A stretch of 28,401 bases of DNA, taken from Candidatus Cloacimonadota bacterium (GTDB lineage Bacteria > Cloacimonadota > Cloacimonadia > JGIOTU-2). Under the pieces are notes generated by a model. The model made no database searches and was not told where the DNA came from. It saw nothing but the letters and a program-made list of their open reading frames with translations. Within the stretch, counting starts at the first letter, position 1. Each line of letters opens with the position of its first letter. The translations under genes were made by a program, and so were the position numbers. Where the stretch lies: assembly GCA_014382685.1 (NCBI GenBank), contig JACNJG010000095.1, forward strand, positions 1 through 28,401, read 5' to 3'. Positions 8,172 to 16,277 of the stretch are shown in pieces.

Positions 8172-9047
8172 ATGCCCTATGCAATAAGAAACTCTATTGT
8201 TCTTGGTATACTGCTTATTCTTGTATTTGTGGGAGGGCTGCTTTCAAATTCTCAATCTGTAAAGCGGCTTGAAAAGTACAAAACGGCATTGGTGAAAAAC
8301 CAGAAAACACTTGCCAAACTTAACAAAACTTATCCCGATCTTGGTAAGACGGACGAGATCATTGCTTCATTAGACAGCATGAAAAAAAAGGCACTTGAAG
8401 ATAATAAAATAATTCTTAAAAATGATAATCCCAGCCAAACATATCAATACCTCATTGACATAACCGAAACCTTTATTCCAGACTTTAATTTTGACTTTAA
8501 GGTCGCCCAGAGCGGCAAAAAGGGCGAACTTCCCTTTAATTCATATACGTTGAATGGTTCGGGAAATGTTGAGTCGCTGCATTTCTTTATTTATCAGGTT
8601 GAATATCAAGCACCACTTTATGTTATCGAATCCGTAAGAATTTCAGAAACATCAGTTGCTCTGAAAGATACAGTCGATTTTTCTATGAAGCTGATTGTAT
8701 ATTATGACCAACAAACCGGCACCTCAATTTCAGAAATTCCTTTCAGAAGTTTCAGTTACTCAAACCTGGTTTATAATCCCTTCTACTCACAGATCCATTC
8801 TCCGATAGATCGATCCGAAGAAGAAAAGTATATCAACATAACTACTGCTCTTATAATTGGTCTTACCCCCGATAAGATCTTCCTTCGGGATATTAATGGT
8901 ATGATCGTAACCCTTGTCCCGGGTTCGAGAGTGGCTTATGGATATCTTAATTATATTAACTGGAAACAGCAATGTGCTGTTTTTAATATTAATCGAATTG
9001 GTATTTCACAGGAAATCAAAATGTATTTACAAGGAAATGAATTATGA
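8172..9047 (+). CDS. PilO-like protein with PilP-like C-terminal domain
   Basis: 291 residues. One N-terminal transmembrane helix (about 8-25), a coiled coil rich in Lys and Leu (about 28-65), and an alpha/beta region (about 70-190) with SLDSMKKKALE, TYQYLIDIT and SLHFFIYQVEYQAPLYVIE match the plan of PilO. The final ~80 residues (about 210-291) include ALIIGLTPDKIFLRDING, VTLVPGSRVAYGYLN and a closing INRIGISQEIKMYL, the pattern of a PilP/GspC homology-region domain that contacts the secretin. PilO and PilP would therefore be joined here. It sits four bases after the PilM/N fusion gene, and its stop overlaps the secretin start (ATGA), indicating tight coupling. Assignment of the PilP part rests on pattern and position. 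Confidence 0.65.
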   Translation: MPYAIRNSIVLGILLILVFVGGLLSNSQSVKRLEKYKTALVKNQKTLAKLNKTYPDLGKTDEIIASLDSMKKKALEDNKIILKNDNPSQTYQYLIDITETFIPDFNFDFKVAQSGKKGELPFNSYTLNGSGNVESLHFFIYQVEYQAPLYVIESVRISETSVALKDTVDFSMKLIVYYDQQTGTSISEIPFRSFSYSNLVYNPFYSQIHSPIDRSEEEKYINITTALIIGLTPDKIFLRDINGMIVTLVPGSRVAYGYLNYINWKQQCAVFNINRIGISQEIKMYLQGNEL

Positions 9048-10240
9048 AAAAAATAATTCTATCACTTTTAATTTGTTCACTTTTTGCAGGTTCTTTATCT
9101 GCACAGTGGATCTATGAAGATTTCTCATATCAGGAACTGGTTTCAATGACCCGCGACACACCTTTCCCGGAAGCGGTAATGGCGCTCGAGATAATGTCCG
9201 TTCAGTTTGAAGGCAAAAAGATCATTAACATGAGTACTTTCCCGGGAGAGATCGGCGTTCCAATTAAAGAAGTGTACTGGAAAAATGCACTCTTTCTTAT
9301 CATTAACTTCAATGATCTTGTGCTCGAAGATCTTCCCGGCTCATATGTTATCACCGATGCGACTGAAGATATAGAAGAAGAAATAGAAAAAGTTGATGAG
9401 ATAACACCGGATACAAAACAAGTTAAAATATCTTCTATCTTTTTTAAAGCGGACAAGTCTGTGCTGAAAAGCGTTGGCATTGACTGGTCCACTCTTATCA
9501 ATGGTAAGGTTGTTGCATCTGTGGACTTCAAGGGTAGTGGTGTTGGACAGGAAATTTTCAATGCTACTGCTGCCACAAAGCTCGAGTCCGGAGATATTTC
9601 AATTGATATTAATACCCTCTTCAGCATTTTGGAATCCCATCAGAAGGGTAGTATCATCGCACGTCCGTCCATTGTTGTTATTTCCGGGAAGGAGGGTAAG
9701 ATCCAAGTTGGCCAGGATTTCTCAGTGAAAAAAACAGATGATGCCGGCAATGTTAGTGATCAATTTTTCCAGACAGGTGTTATCATGTCCGTTACACCAA
9801 CTGTTCTTGAGAACGAAGAAGGAGAAGCTATTCATCTGATTGCAAGTGTGCAAAAAAGCTCTGCTACTCCAGGTGAGCTAAGTACAATCATTAATAAGAG
9901 CGAATCCATAACAGAAGTTTTGCTTTATGACGGCGAGGAAACCGTTATGGGTGGTTTATATGATACGGACGAAACGGTGACCCGCGTTGGCATTCCAATT
10001 CTCAAGGATCTTCCCTGGTGGGTTTTGGGCATACGCTACCTGACGGGCTCAAATAGGCGTGAAACTAACGTAAGAGAAATGATAGTCATCATAAAAGCTG
10101 AAATTTCTAAACCTCTCAACGAGCGAAAGAAGGAAGCACTTTCCACACAGCAGCAACTTGAACAACACCGTCTTAAAAACCAGAATGCTTCAAATCTTTT
10201 TAAAGAAGATGAGGAAAACAATGACAAAAATAATAAATAG
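9044..10240 (+). CDS. Short secretin (PilQ/GspD-type outer-membrane channel)
   Basis: 398 residues, shorter than typical PilQ or GspD. There is a signal peptide (residues 1-20, cut after Ala20 before QWIYED), a short N-terminal domain (about 25-110), an acidic linker, and then the secretin core (about 125-360). The core shows IDINTLFSILESHQKGSIIA, PSIVVISGKEGKIQVGQ, FFQTGVIMSVTPTVLENEEG and the closing ETVMGGLYDTDETVTRVGIP and LKDLPWWVLGIRYL, matching the canonical 'GGL...VP.L.dIP.lG.LF' end. A charged Gln/Asn-rich tail follows. It would form the outer-membrane gate for the pilus or secretion machine. AMIN domains and multiple N0/N1 domains are not evident. It overlaps the PilO-like gene by four bases and the next gene by 20. 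Confidence 0.8.
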   Translation: MKKIILSLLICSLFAGSLSAQWIYEDFSYQELVSMTRDTPFPEAVMALEIMSVQFEGKKIINMSTFPGEIGVPIKEVYWKNALFLIINFNDLVLEDLPGSYVITDATEDIEEEIEKVDEITPDTKQVKISSIFFKADKSVLKSVGIDWSTLINGKVVASVDFKGSGVGQEIFNATAATKLESGDISIDINTLFSILESHQKGSIIARPSIVVISGKEGKIQVGQDFSVKKTDDAGNVSDQFFQTGVIMSVTPTVLENEEGEAIHLIASVQKSSATPGELSTIINKSESITEVLLYDGEETVMGGLYDTDETVTRVGIPILKDLPWWVLGIRYLTGSNRRETNVREMIVIIKAEISKPLNERKKEALSTQQQLEQHRLKNQNASNLFKEDEENNDKNNK

Positions 10241-12053
10241 ATACTGTTTCCTTCTCTTGCTGCTCTGCTGTGCAGGATTATTCTTTTTCCTTGTCAGCTG
10301 TGATCTTAAACTTACAGATCCTGATCTTACTAATGCTCCCTCAAACCTCAAGATCAAAAAAACAGATGAAGGTCGCATCGAAATAACATGGACCTATCAT
10401 ATCCCAGATCATGCTGATTCTGACACACTCTATTTTGTTATCGGCAAAAAAGTTGGCACTGGCGGATGGAATGATAATTTTCAAAATATCTCGACTCTTT
10501 ACAATACCTATCTCGACAATATTCCTACGAACGACAGTCTTGTGTATGCATATAAGATAAAGTTTTATAATAAATCAACAGACGAATCCTCTCCTTATTC
10601 AGAAGTAATTGCTTTCATGTCCTCATATTGTGACCCCAGTGACCTTATGGTTGAACAAAAAACTCAAGCACAAGTTGAGGTAAGCTGGAAAGACCATTGC
10701 GTAGGCGAAGAAGGTTATTATGTTGATAAAAAGATCGGAACCGGTAATTGGACAACCAAATACAGAACTCTTATTGCAAATGCAACATTTTTTATGGATG
10801 ATGTAAATCTCTTTGAAGAGGTGTTTTATAGAGTCAAGGCATTTATTGCAACCACAACATCTAATTCGATAGAAAACTCAATTGTTCCAACATTTTTAGC
10901 TCCATCAAATCTCACATTGCAGAAACTCGATCAAAATAAGATCAAGCTGACATGGCAGGATAACAGTGAAGGCGAGATCGGCTTCCATATCGATAAAAAG
11001 ATCGGCGGTACGGATTGGATTATAAATTATGATATAGTAGATAGCAATACAATTTCTTATATTGATAACATCACAGAACCTTGCGGAACGTTTTATTATA
11101 GAGTTAATGCCTATTCGGGCACATTCACTTCTGCAAACAGCAATGAGGAAAAGACCAATATTCTCCTAAATTTAGTTGGCTTTGTAAACACACCCGGTAT
11201 TGCTCAAGATATAATCACTTCCGGCTGGTATGCATATATTCCTGATAATTATGCTGGCTTGCAGATCATCTATTTTGGAAATCCTGAAAATCCTACTATT
11301 GTGCACACAATGGATGACTTTGAAGACCGCGTACTCTCCGCCGACATCGGAGATGATTTTTTATATGTGACAAGCCATTGTGGAAGCATTACCAAACCTG
11401 GCGTAATATCAATGGTAGATATTTCTGATCCAATCAATCCCGTGGTAACTGATAGCAGTCATACATCTGGCATACCTTACGATATTGAAGTAGTTGGAGA
11501 TTTTGCATATGTTGCCGATGGTGATAACGGACTGTCTATATTTTTTATTTCTGGTTCTGCCCCCCATCCTGTTACCAATGTTTCAACAGGAGGGCATGCT
11601 CGAAGTATTTATGTTGATGGTACCAATGCATACATTGCACAAGGTTTGGATGGAATCGCAATTTTTGATATTACAGATCCCTTCAATCCTACATTAAGCA
11701 CCATATACGCAACAACTGGCGCTAAAGATATTTTCGTTCAGAATAATTATGCATTCATTGCAAATAGTGAAGATGGCCTTCTCATTCTTGATGTTTCCAA
11801 TCCTGCTTTACCAACCTATGTTGCAGAGGTAGAAACCGATGGATTTGTCACCGGAGTTCACGTAGATAATTCATATGCATATATATCAGATTCCGAAATT
11901 GGATTGATCACAATCGATATTTCTTCAATTATAAATCCATTTATTCTTGGTTATTATGAAATGTTCACAGAACCTACTTCATTAACTCATTTTTGCAGCT
12001 ATGCACTGCTGATCGATAATGAGGGTATGAAAATAGTACAAGTTGGTCCTTAA
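10221..12053 (+). CDS. Lipoprotein with fibronectin-III-like and LVIVD-propeller repeats
   Basis: 610 residues from the ATG at 10221, chosen because GAGG lies six bases upstream and the first residues form a lipoprotein signal (hydrophobic core, then LVSC with lipidated Cys27). An earlier in-frame ATG at 10158 lies deep in the secretin gene and would bury the signal. Three fibronectin-type-III-like units follow (about 35-310), each with an APSNL-type start and I/LTW plus DKKIGTG-type motifs. Then come LVIVD-type propeller repeats (about 312-610) with units such as LDVSNPALPTYVAEV, FDITDPFNPTLSTIY and NNYAFIANSEDGLLIL. It is probably anchored in an envelope leaflet and displayed. The 20-base overlap with the secretin gene ties it to the machine and suggests an accessory, substrate or adhesin role, but no partner can be named from sequence. 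Confidence 0.8.
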   Translation: MTKIINRYCFLLLLLCCAGLFFFLVSCDLKLTDPDLTNAPSNLKIKKTDEGRIEITWTYHIPDHADSDTLYFVIGKKVGTGGWNDNFQNISTLYNTYLDNIPTNDSLVYAYKIKFYNKSTDESSPYSEVIAFMSSYCDPSDLMVEQKTQAQVEVSWKDHCVGEEGYYVDKKIGTGNWTTKYRTLIANATFFMDDVNLFEEVFYRVKAFIATTTSNSIENSIVPTFLAPSNLTLQKLDQNKIKLTWQDNSEGEIGFHIDKKIGGTDWIINYDIVDSNTISYIDNITEPCGTFYYRVNAYSGTFTSANSNEEKTNILLNLVGFVNTPGIAQDIITSGWYAYIPDNYAGLQIIYFGNPENPTIVHTMDDFEDRVLSADIGDDFLYVTSHCGSITKPGVISMVDISDPINPVVTDSSHTSGIPYDIEVVGDFAYVADGDNGLSIFFISGSAPHPVTNVSTGGHARSIYVDGTNAYIAQGLDGIAIFDITDPFNPTLSTIYATTGAKDIFVQNNYAFIANSEDGLLILDVSNPALPTYVAEVETDGFVTGVHVDNSYAYISDSEIGLITIDISSIINPFILGYYEMFTEPTSLTHFCSYALLIDNEGMKIVQVGP

Positions 12054-12090
12054 AATAATGTTTACAAATAAAATTATGCAGGAGGATGCA

Positions 12091-15000
12091 ATGAAAAAAA
12101 TGATTTTAATCATTGGTCTTATTCTTTTATTCTCAATCCAACTATTTGCAGATACTCATATCGGTGCTGGTAACGTAAATGGCACATGGAATGTGGCAGG
12201 AAGTCCATATATTGTCGATGGTGAAATTCAAATCATCTCTGGAGATCAATTAACGATCGATCCCGGTGTTGATGTCGAATTTTCCGGACATTATAAGTTC
12301 ATTATTTATGGGCGTCTACTCGCTGAAGGTACGTTTGGAAATACGATAACCTTCTCAGCTCAAACACCCGCAACGGGTTGGCATGGATTGCGATTCATTG
12401 ACACGAACACAAATGGGCAGGATAGTTCAAAAGTGGTTTTTTGCGCGATAGAAGACGGAAAAGCAACGGGAACGTCTCCCAATGGTGGAGGTATCTACCT
12501 TTCTGGAAGTAATGTTGTTATTGATAATGTAATGATCTCAGATAATTCCGCAAGCGGTGCCGGTGGTGGGATGTATCTCTATAATTCCGATCCGGTTCTA
12601 ACCGAGGTTATCATTTCTAGTAATAGCGCTACTTATGAAGGTGGTGGAATTATGTGCTTTAATTCAAATCCTATCTTGGAAAAAGTAGCTATTTATGAAA
12701 ACTCAACTGAATGGAGCGGTGGTGGAATTTGCAGTTACATGAATTCTGTAATTATTTTGGAGAACGTTACAATTGCTGATAATATTGCTTTTCAAAATGG
12801 AAGCGGAATTGCCAGCTTTTATGGTTCGGATGTCACTCTTTTGAATTCTATTGTCTGGAATAATCCGTCAGAAGAAATTTATGTGCATCCTGATGCAACA
12901 TTAAACGCAACATATTCTGACATCAAAAATGGTACCGGTCAAACTTATTTTGGAACAGGATGTATTGATGAAGATCCTCTTTTTGCTGATCCTGTAAATA
13001 ATGACTACCAGATAACATGGGCAAACTTCCCGTATCCTGATTCCACAAGATCACCATGTATCGACAGTGGAGACCCTGATGTTCAATATGATGACCCGGA
13101 TGGTACAAGAAATGATATGGGAACATATTATTATTCACAATCCGGAATTCAGGGAACAATTACTCTTTCCGGAGGTTCGGGTAATGTGGAAAACGCGATT
13201 GTTTCCGCAATCTCAGACACAGACACTACAACCACTTCTCCTGATGCAAATGGTGATTACATTGTAAGCGTCACTCCCGGCACCTATACTTTATCTGCTG
13301 CTTTGAATGGTTATTTCGGTGACCCTTGTACAAATGTTGTTGTTTCTACCGGACAGGTTATTACAGGAATTGACATACAACTTGATGAAATCTTGCCAGG
13401 TTCAATTAATGGAACTGTTGCCCTGGAAGGTTTAGGCGAGGTTACATCAGTTGTCATTTCAGCCGGAGGTGTAACTACTAATCCTTACTTTGTTGTATCA
13501 CCTCCTCATTATGAATATGATTTGGGCATCATCGCAGGAACATATGATGTTGTAGCAACTCTATCTGGTTATTATGATTCAACTAGAACGGGTGTTTCAG
13601 TTCAGTCCGGTCAACAAACAACAGGTGTGGATTTCACCCTGCAACTAATACATTATGATGGCTATATTGCCGGTAATGTTACTTTAAAAGAGGGCGCCGG
13701 AAATGTGGAAGACGTAGAAATAACCGCAGGTACTATCACCGAGTATCCTGATGCAAATGGTGATTATTTTATTACTATAAATAATGGAACCTACGATTTA
13801 ACAGCTTCCTTGGACAACTATGCAACCTTAACATTTGAATCAGTAGTAGTTGTTGCAGATGATACGACCGAAGTTGATATCACTCTTATGAATTGGGAAG
13901 TGATACCTGGCACACAATACACTATGAGTGCTTTTATTACTGCGACATTTGATGGTGCATTTATTGATGGCTCAAACAGCAATCAATTAGCAGCTTTTGG
14001 TCCAGGTGGTGATTGTAGAGGAATTGCAAGTTGGTATCCAGGGAGCCATCCGTATTGGGATGTATCTTATCATTATTGGGCTCTGGACGGATACTGGTAT
14101 TGCACAATAGTCAGTGATGATAACTCTGGAACTGAAGAGATCAATTTCAAAGTATATGATACTGCAACAGATTCAATCTATTCTCCTGCAGAAACTTTAA
14201 TATTTGTAGATTGTACCGAAGATAATGTTGTAGATCTATTTGCACCCTCTCCATCTCAGGATTTTGAGTTCGATCTGATTGTAGATTGGAACTGGATATC
14301 ATTCAACCTGGAACCTCCTGACAATTCAGTAACAACTGTCTTTGATGATTTAACCGTTGTTGACCCTCCTAATTTTTATCCTTATATCCGCCAAGTTAAA
14401 AATCGGTTACACTCATCAACATACTTTAATCCCGGGGGATGGGTTGGTGACCTGACCAATTTAACTGCGGGAGATGGTTTCAAAATAGAGATGAATTATG
14501 CTTATGATGACTTTATATTTAGCGGCACTAAACTCAATCCGATCATGACTCCGATAGCATTGACAGAAAACTATAACTGGGTTGCTTACATTCCACAGGA
14601 TGCTTTAGGTTTAGAATCTGCTCTTGTCAGCATTTCATCGAATATCCATTTTATTAAGACTCAAAATCAATCTGCCGTTTATTATGGCGGCTGGGTGGGT
14701 GATTTAACCCACATGTATCCGGGTATAAGTTATAAAATTAATATGCATGCTGCTGATGTACTGACATATCCAGCAAATACAGTTGCAGCGCGTTCTTCTC
14801 AACCTGCTCCCGAAACATCGCCCAACTATGCAAATTGGGAACTGCTTTCAGGAACCAGCCATAATATGATCATTATGGCTAAATTCCTAAATAATAAAAA
14901 CATCGCTATTTCCCCTGAAGAATACACTGTTGGTATTTTTGATGAAGATAACGTTTGTCATTCTATTGGCAAATATGTTAGTGATTTCTGGTACTTTACT

Positions 15001-15444
15001 GTTGTTGGAAACGATGAAACAACAAATCTCCACTTCAGAACTTATCACAATCTATCAGGTATCACAACGATTAGTGATGAGACAATTTCATACGGAAGGG
15101 ACATCATATTAGGTGGGGCTGAAAAACCTATTGAATTAGCGCTTGGATTTGTTGAGAGCTCAGATACAGAATTCATGCTATATATAAATCATCCGAATCC
15201 ATTCTATCATTCAACATCCATCCGCTATTACATTCCTGTGTCTTCTCATGTAGAACTTACAATTTACAACATGCTTGGACAGAAGGTTACAACTCTTATT
15301 TCTACACATCAGGATGCAGGAGAATATGCGCTAACATGGAATGGTTCAGATAATAGTGGCAATCGCCTTTCAAATGGTATTTACTTCTATAAACTAACAA
15401 CCGGTGCATCTTCTGTAGTAAAAAAGATGCTGATGGTAAAATAA
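12091..15444 (+). CDS. Exported beta-helix adhesin-like protein with T9SS sorting domain
   Basis: 1117 residues from the ATG at 12091, which has GGAGG five bases upstream and a clean signal peptide (MKKMILIIGLILLFSIQLFA). An in-frame ATG at 12043 has neither. Domains in order: right-handed parallel beta-helix (about 25-350) with GGGI/GGGM turns; three carboxypeptidase-regulatory-like domains (about 353-595) with DANGDY and GTYxLxA motifs; a 'W..I.GT..M' module (602-712); two GGWVGDLT-type units (about 725-910); a second module copy (916-1020); and a C-terminal type A Por/T9SS sorting domain (about 1031-1117) with NHPNPF and NGIYFYKL. It is likely secreted across the outer membrane and attached at the surface. 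The Cloacimonadota-like style is noted from general knowledge. A strong terminator follows. Confidence 0.85.
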   Translation: MKKMILIIGLILLFSIQLFADTHIGAGNVNGTWNVAGSPYIVDGEIQIISGDQLTIDPGVDVEFSGHYKFIIYGRLLAEGTFGNTITFSAQTPATGWHGLRFIDTNTNGQDSSKVVFCAIEDGKATGTSPNGGGIYLSGSNVVIDNVMISDNSASGAGGGMYLYNSDPVLTEVIISSNSATYEGGGIMCFNSNPILEKVAIYENSTEWSGGGICSYMNSVIILENVTIADNIAFQNGSGIASFYGSDVTLLNSIVWNNPSEEIYVHPDATLNATYSDIKNGTGQTYFGTGCIDEDPLFADPVNNDYQITWANFPYPDSTRSPCIDSGDPDVQYDDPDGTRNDMGTYYYSQSGIQGTITLSGGSGNVENAIVSAISDTDTTTTSPDANGDYIVSVTPGTYTLSAALNGYFGDPCTNVVVSTGQVITGIDIQLDEILPGSINGTVALEGLGEVTSVVISAGGVTTNPYFVVSPPHYEYDLGIIAGTYDVVATLSGYYDSTRTGVSVQSGQQTTGVDFTLQLIHYDGYIAGNVTLKEGAGNVEDVEITAGTITEYPDANGDYFITINNGTYDLTASLDNYATLTFESVVVVADDTTEVDITLMNWEVIPGTQYTMSAFITATFDGAFIDGSNSNQLAAFGPGGDCRGIASWYPGSHPYWDVSYHYWALDGYWYCTIVSDDNSGTEEINFKVYDTATDSIYSPAETLIFVDCTEDNVVDLFAPSPSQDFEFDLIVDWNWISFNLEPPDNSVTTVFDDLTVVDPPNFYPYIRQVKNRLHSSTYFNPGGWVGDLTNLTAGDGFKIEMNYAYDDFIFSGTKLNPIMTPIALTENYNWVAYIPQDALGLESALVSISSNIHFIKTQNQSAVYYGGWVGDLTHMYPGISYKINMHAADVLTYPANTVAARSSQPAPETSPNYANWELLSGTSHNMIIMAKFLNNKNIAISPEEYTVGIFDEDNVCHSIGKYVSDFWYFTVVGNDETTNLHFRTYHNLSGITTISDETISYGRDIILGGAEKPIELALGFVESSDTEFMLYINHPNPFYHSTSIRYYIPVSSHVELTIYNMLGQKVTTLISTHQDAGEYALTWNGSDNSGNRLSNGIYFYKLTTGASSVVKKMLMVK
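13894..15150 (+). repeat. Two copies of a ~105-residue exported module
   Basis: The coding stretches at about 13894-14226 and 14836-15150 encode related blocks: W-E-V/L, GTxxxMxxxA, a central FGP/FDE..C.SIG/RGI segment, Y/FWYxTxVxxD and F..Y. A third copy is in the next gene (about 15581-15910). The intervening part (about 14270-14790) has its own two-fold repeat around GGWVGDLT. Confidence 0.65.
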
Positions 15445-15453
15445 ATATTAATC

Positions 15454-15479
15454 GGGAAGGAAGCTCGAGCTTCCTTCCC
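15454..15479 (+). terminator. Perfect-palindrome intrinsic terminator
   Basis: A 26-base perfect palindrome gives an 11-base-pair stem (GGGAAGGAAGC pairing with GCTTCCTTCCC) around a TCGA loop, followed by TCTTTTAT. It lies 9 bases after the stop of the large T9SS-tailed gene and 26 bases before the next gene. It should end transcription of the upstream operon. Confidence 0.85.
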
Positions 15480-15505
15480 TCTTTTATAGAAATACAGGGA
15501 CAACC

Positions 15506-16225
15506 ATGAAGAGAAAAAGCTTTATTTTACTATCAATTTTTGTTCTCTCGGTAACGACTCTTTTTTCTTCACCACCTGATTGGGTTCCTATTTCAGGCAC
15601 ACAGTACTCAATGATATTGATGGCTCGCATTACCTACAACGGAAGCTATTTTGAAGGGGAAGCAAATCAAAATGTTGCAGCCGCATTTGGTCCAAATGGG
15701 GAGTCAGATTGTCGTTCTCTTGCTTTATGGCAACCGCCTAATCCACCGCATTGGATGAATGGCTATTGGTACTTTACAATAGTTGGTAATGATAACGGCG
15801 AGACGATCTCCTTTAAAATTTACAATGAAGATACCGATTCAATTTATAATTGTCTGGAAACGATAACTTTTGAAAATGATACCACGATTGGTGATCCCTT
15901 TGATCCTTATTGGCTTTCGGTGGGACAAATAAGTGTTAACTATCTTAATATCAGGATATTAGGAGTTTCGGCATACCCCAATCCTTTCAGGCATACTATT
16001 ACTTTTGACCTCTCTCAAATGCAAGAGCGCTTATTGAATTTATCAATTTATGATATTAAGGGACGTCTTATTAGAAAATTTACTAATAATGACTTCAATG
16101 ACTTATCTATTTTGAATTGGACTGGATTCGATTCAAAAGGTAAATCAATTTCACCCGGGATATATTTTTATAAAATAGAAACATCTAAAATTAACTCAAT
16201 TGGAAAAATAATATATCTCCAATAA
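15506..16225 (+). CDS. Small exported protein with shared module and T9SS sorting domain
   Basis: 239 residues. A signal peptide (about 1-22) leads into one copy of the module found twice in the preceding gene (about 26-135: WVPISGTQYSMILMAR, VAAAFGPNGESDCRSLALW, GYWYFTIVGNDNGETISFK). A C-terminal type A Por/T9SS sorting domain spans about 150-239, with AYPNPF (Tyr157), LSIYDIKGRLIR and SPGIYFYKI. It is almost a stripped-down version of its neighbour: one module plus the sorting tail. It lies behind a strong terminator, so it probably has its own promoter, although none is clear in the 26-base gap. The function is unknown; surface display is inferred from the tail. Confidence 0.8.
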   Translation: MKRKSFILLSIFVLSVTTLFSSPPDWVPISGTQYSMILMARITYNGSYFEGEANQNVAAAFGPNGESDCRSLALWQPPNPPHWMNGYWYFTIVGNDNGETISFKIYNEDTDSIYNCLETITFENDTTIGDPFDPYWLSVGQISVNYLNIRILGVSAYPNPFRHTITFDLSQMQERLLNLSIYDIKGRLIRKFTNNDFNDLSILNWTGFDSKGKSISPGIYFYKIETSKINSIGKIIYLQ

Positions 16226-16277
16226 AAAAATATAATTTATCATTGTGCTTTCATAATCTTTCGAATAAAGGATTTCA

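Noticed and set aside
9202..9627. 141-codon minus-strand open frame inside the secretin gene
   Set aside because: It is a shadow frame: low-complexity Ser/Leu composition, no recognisable domain, fully inside a well-supported gene.
10158..10220. Earlier in-frame ATG for the lipoprotein gene
   Set aside because: It would add 21 residues in front of the signal peptide and overlap the secretin by 83 bases; the ATG at 10221 has a ribosome-binding site and a proper lipobox.
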